The notes beneath the pieces were generated by a model that did no database searches, had not been told where the DNA came from, and saw only the letters and a program-made list of their open reading frames with translations. Position numbers and translations under genes: made by a program. A DNA stretch of 13,178 nt. Origin: Caldisericaceae bacterium. GTDB lineage: Bacteria; Calditrichota; Calditrichia; Calditrichales; Calditrichaceae. Positions 13,078 to 13,178 of the stretch are shown in pieces. The stretch covers positions 1 through 13,178 of the forward strand of contig JAGHBR010000090.1 in assembly GCA_021160885.1 (NCBI GenBank), read 5' to 3'. The stretch's first letter is position 1, and every line of letters begins with the position of its first letter.

Positions 13078-13178
13078 TGAATAAATTTAAGAAAAAATTT
13101 GAACAAAACATAGTAGAAATTTATTCATGTTTTGACAGAGTATTGTTTAAAGGTCATCTTCCTATTTCAGGCGCAGCC
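13078..13178 (+). CDS. N-terminus of a probable multicopy/transposase-like family protein (cut by window edge)
   Basis: The last 101 bases encode 33 residues from an ATG with a GGAGG site 6 bases upstream; the frame stays open at the edge. The N-terminus is basic ('MNKFKKKFEQNI') and is followed by 'CFDRVLFKGHLPISGAA'. This recalls the 'GFDRLxFRGTL' opening of a large family of repeated bacterial proteins, often suspected of being transposases. The fold-back leader just before it supports a mobile origin. The resemblance is from memory and only the first residues are visible, so the family call is tentative, while the presence of a gene start is well supported. Confidence 0.55.

Overview
This window comes from a moderately AT-rich bacterial chromosome. 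Three features point to the FCB neighbourhood (Bacteroidota and relatives): several intergenic regions carry FCB-style promoter boxes (TAnnTTTG, sometimes with TTTG about 19-20 bases upstream), there is a DUF5916-type outer-membrane protein, and the left edge holds a GxxExxY protein beside short repeated phrases. My best guess is a member of the Calditrichota (Caldithrix-like). That is an inference from gene style, not a database match. I see no tRNA, rRNA or CRISPR array.

Left edge (1-898): the end of a minus-strand GxxExxY / PD-(D/E)XK-like gene. Next come two opposed copies of a degenerate 'AATCTGTGA' phrase, then an AT-rich stretch that may hold a decayed minus-strand coding relic, and the promoter of the next operon. 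Operon 1 (899-4568, plus) encodes a two-subunit M16B metalloprotease (active subunit, then a subunit with a broken zinc site). It continues with a stand-alone HD alarmone-hydrolase-like gene broken by a one-base frameshift, and a DprA/SLOG-like Rossmann protein. After a 224-base gap comes a protein with a complete RelA/SpoT (p)ppGpp synthetase domain fused to C-terminal TPRs (4793-6025). It ends on a 4-base overlap with a convergent gene for a large exported CBM9-like/DUF5916 barrel protein (minus).

Middle (8221-11942): a divergent promoter region drives the DUF5916 gene on one side and a single-chain aconitase-superfamily enzyme on the other. That enzyme looks most like fungal-type homoaconitase (Lys4). 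A 374-base spacer full of short tandem phrases separates it from a class I PLP aminotransferase, which ends in a clean intrinsic terminator. Together they suggest amino-acid metabolism, possibly the alpha-aminoadipate lysine route. Right part (11962-12947): a CYTH-domain protein and a TerB-like protein, 11 bases apart.

Right edge (12948-13178): the start of a gene that resembles a multicopy, possibly mobile family. It is preceded by an 11-bp inverted repeat that buries the ribosome binding site in a stem and carries an FCB-like promoter in its loop. This layout would silence read-through transcripts while allowing the element's own transcript to be translated. The two most unusual items are this fold-back leader and the split alarmone cluster (HD hydrolase, SLOG-like protein, synthetase-TPR).
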